Shown here one piece after another: positions 61,614 to 64,000 of a stretch of DNA of 64,000 nt. The position numbers and the translations under genes are program-made. The stretch comes from Sipunculus nudus (taxonomy: Eukaryota > Annelida > Sipuncula > Golfingiida > Sipunculidae), in NCBI GenBank assembly GCA_026874595.1, contig CM049313.1, positions 79,682,659 through 79,746,658 on the forward strand, read 5' to 3'. The notes beneath the pieces are model-generated. The model was not told the origin of the DNA, did not search any database, and was given only the letters and a program-made list of their open reading frames with translations. Position 1 is the first letter of the stretch; the number at the start of each line of letters is the position of its first letter.

Positions 61614-64000
61614 ACAAGGCCTACAGGCCTAATGCGAACCTGTGCATTGGGAAATACATCAGGTATAATGCTTCAATGCTGGACCATTACTTTTCATGTA
61701 TATGAACAATGCAAGTACTAAACATTTTGAATAAGAAAAAATTACACAAATATCACTGCTGAAATTCTGGCATGGGTGCAAACAACACAAAAACGATTGT
61801 AGCTGGCACCACTAGTCTTGTATACAACGAAGCTATCAGCGATAGACACATATGCCCAATTTTCAGACTTATATATCAAACCCCTCTTGAGAAATAAGCA
61901 GGGACATACACTGTGCAAAAATTATTGTAGGTGGCACCACCAGTCTTGTATATGACAAAGCTATTTGATATGTATAAATATGCCCAATTTCAGGCTGATA
62001 TATCAAATTCCTCTGTAGAAATTAGCAGGCATATACACTGTGCAAAAGTCAATGTACGTGGCACCACCTGTCTTGTAAATGAGAATACCATCAAAGACTA
62101 ATAGACAGGTCAAAATATCCGTCCAATACATCAAACTTCCCCAGAGTTTGATGCACTGGGCTGACAAGGCTGAGGTGAGCATGGCAGTTGCCCCCCCCCC
62201 CCCCCCCCCCCGTGACCTGTGACAAATTGCTGCCTTAAGCTACTGCACTGAGTGAACTCTTGACCTGCACCTGGCTAGATTGAGTGAATTTCTGACATGT
62301 ACCTGGCTGCACTGAGTGAACTCTTGACCTGTTGCATAATCTGACACAGTTGGCAGTCTGCCAAAGCTATAAATAGATTCAGGCTGAACTTTGGGTGCCA
62401 AATATGATGCAGTGAGCAGTCTGCCAAAGCTATAAATAGAATGCAGCTACTGCACTGAGTGAACTCTTGACCTATACCTGGCTGCACTTCTTCAAATCCA
62501 GGCACTGTGCCAAAACTATTTATAAAGCTGACATCATCTTGGCTAATGGCCAACATCAAGGCACTGGCAATCTGCCAATGGTAAACCAAGTGCTGGCATC
62601 TGAAATGACTTTGAAATTTATTTTCCCAATACAAAATGCTTTTCAGCTGACTTTTTATAAAAAAGAAATCAGGAATATATGTAAAATTATTATGGATGCA
62701 TACTGAATGCAAAATTAAAATACAGATATATCTCATTGATGGCAAATTCTTGAATTAAGTTGAGTAGGGATACCAATAATTTATAATCCACGTACAGTTG
62801 TCTTTATATAGCCACAGAGAGCTGAATATCCATGATTGTAACATTGCCTGGTATGATGAATAACTAAAATCATAAATCTAATTTTTTTAAAAGCTTTCAA
62901 AAAATCTTTCTTGTCAATATTAACCAAAGATAACCTGAAATCTAAATGTCTAGTGGCATGATGTAATAGATGCTGATAAACTGGTGCCAGGCTAGATGTA
63001 AAAGAATCACACAGCTAACATATATGGTAAAATGACTCCATTCAATCTCCATAATTCAGCCAAAAATCATTCATGTGGAACCATTAATGACAATTATTAT
63101 AAGAATTATTGTAGGAATTATTCTTGTAAAATATTTAACAAACTGGCTTCAGTGGCATCAGTCGAAAAACGTTCCGCAGGTTTATAACTCATATAGGATG
63201 ATACAGCAAACTGGCTAAGTTCAGCTTCCTGTAACTCAGCCAAAAAGCACTGAACCAAAATCATTTGAACAAACTTAAATTATCAACATCTGAGGATAAT
63301 TAATGTGTGAGATTTAAGAATTTGGCCCAGTGGTTTTTGAGAAGAAGATCTTTGTAGCCACTGAGCTAAAATGGGCTGTGATGGCATATGACTATATAAA
63401 TTCAGCTTCCCATAAGTTAGCCAAAAGTCGCTGAAAAGAGACCATTTGATTAAACTTCAGAAAGCAGAACCCTATGATAATTTCTGTGTGATATTAAACA
63501 TTTTGGCCATATGGTTTTAGAGAAGAAGTTTTTTGTAGCCCTCAGTGTGATACAGGCACTGATGACCCCCGTATAAAAAAGGCTGATGCAGGTGGCGCCA
63601 CCAATACCTCAATTTCAAATATGACCTATGTGACCAACATTGGCATAAAATTTGGTGAAGATAGCTACAGCCGTTTCTGAGATTTAAATTTTAATATGCT
63701 TTTTTGCACAGTTAACAAAGTTCAACCTCCTGTATCTCGGCCAAAAATCTCCGAACTTAAACCATTTGAACAAACTTGAGAAAGATTGTTTCAGGGATCA
63801 TTTCTGTGAAATATTGGACAATTTGGCTGGACAGTTTCAGAGAAGAAGATTTTTAAAGCTTTTATAGCTTTTTCCCTATAAAATCTAAGAAAATGCAGTT
63901 AGAAAAAAAATAAACAAAATTCGATATAGTTTTTTGGATGACTGATTGTTTGCAAAAAATTTGGTGATGCTAGCTCCTGCCGTTTTTGAGATAGCTATGG
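61614..64000 (+). mobile_element. HINE-like family W, copy 3 (continues past window end)
   Basis: Starts ACAAGGCCTACAGGCCTAATGCG, where GGCCT-x3-AGGCC is a palindrome. It contains GGTGGCACCACC variants, a C21 run at 62191-62211 and a perfect GGTGGCGCCACC at 63591-63602. From about 61790 it is collinear with W copy 1 (5201 onwards). Its 3' end is outside the window. Confidence 0.65.

Overview
The window reads as an invertebrate animal nuclear genome, most likely a marine mollusc (a bivalve is my best guess, another lophotrochozoan is possible). Three things suggest this: a spliced gene with GT/AG introns, AT-rich intergenic DNA, and a dense load of non-autonomous repeats. Many of those repeats end in an ACGG/ACAG-type microsatellite, a short hairpin and GCTAA, the layout of the Helitron-related 'pearl'/HINE elements known from bivalves. 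No complete protein-coding gene lies in the window.

The one conserved gene is a creatine kinase (CK) on the minus strand. Four consecutive internal exons are recognisable: 44024-44161, 30676-30768, 29997-30218 and 18666-18751. They join in phase (0, 0, 0, with the last ending in phase 2) and give 166 contiguous codons plus two bases of the N-terminal domain and the start of the catalytic domain. The residues are creatine kinase-like rather than arginine kinase-like. The 5' exons (towards higher coordinates) and the 3' exons (beyond base 1) were not found, so the gene is larger than the window. Its introns of 13.3 kb, 0.46 kb and 11.2 kb are made almost wholly of repeats.

Layout: 1-985, a tandem repeat of about 340 bp. 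1001-5200, two Helitron-like copies (family V) placed tail to tail around a HINE (family X). 5201-7468, repeat family W. 7750-13169, a 79-bp minisatellite (array A) split by a decayed LINE at 8250-10058. 13170-18215, about 92 copies of a 55-bp satellite with an E-box in most units (array B). 18666-18751, CK exon. 18785-20200, a 128-bp dimeric array (C) that resembles the adjacent splice acceptor. 20290-21117 and 29157-29975, two parts of one 66-bp minisatellite (D/E), split by an 8.0-kb DNA transposon (M1, 21120-29154, TA duplication). M1 is itself interrupted by a 4.0-kb transposon (M2, 21613-25634, TTA duplication), and a possible small three-exon gene lies in M1 at 26341-28729. 29997-30768, two CK exons. 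30781-43945, HINE families W, U, Y and X, a decayed CR1-like LINE and a third V copy. 44024-44161, CK exon. 45395-60209, further X and Y elements, including a 3.16-kb X copy nested in another X copy, and a low-copy promoter-like block near 51420-52330. 61614-64000, a second long W copy, running off the window.

The main biological interest is how closely repeats crowd the CK splice sites, how clear the nested insertion history is, and which regulatory-type motifs the repeats carry (E-box, CArG, nuclear-receptor DR1/ERRE, and a perfect GGTGGCGCCACC palindrome shared by unrelated families). All family assignments come from reading the sequence; no database search was run.
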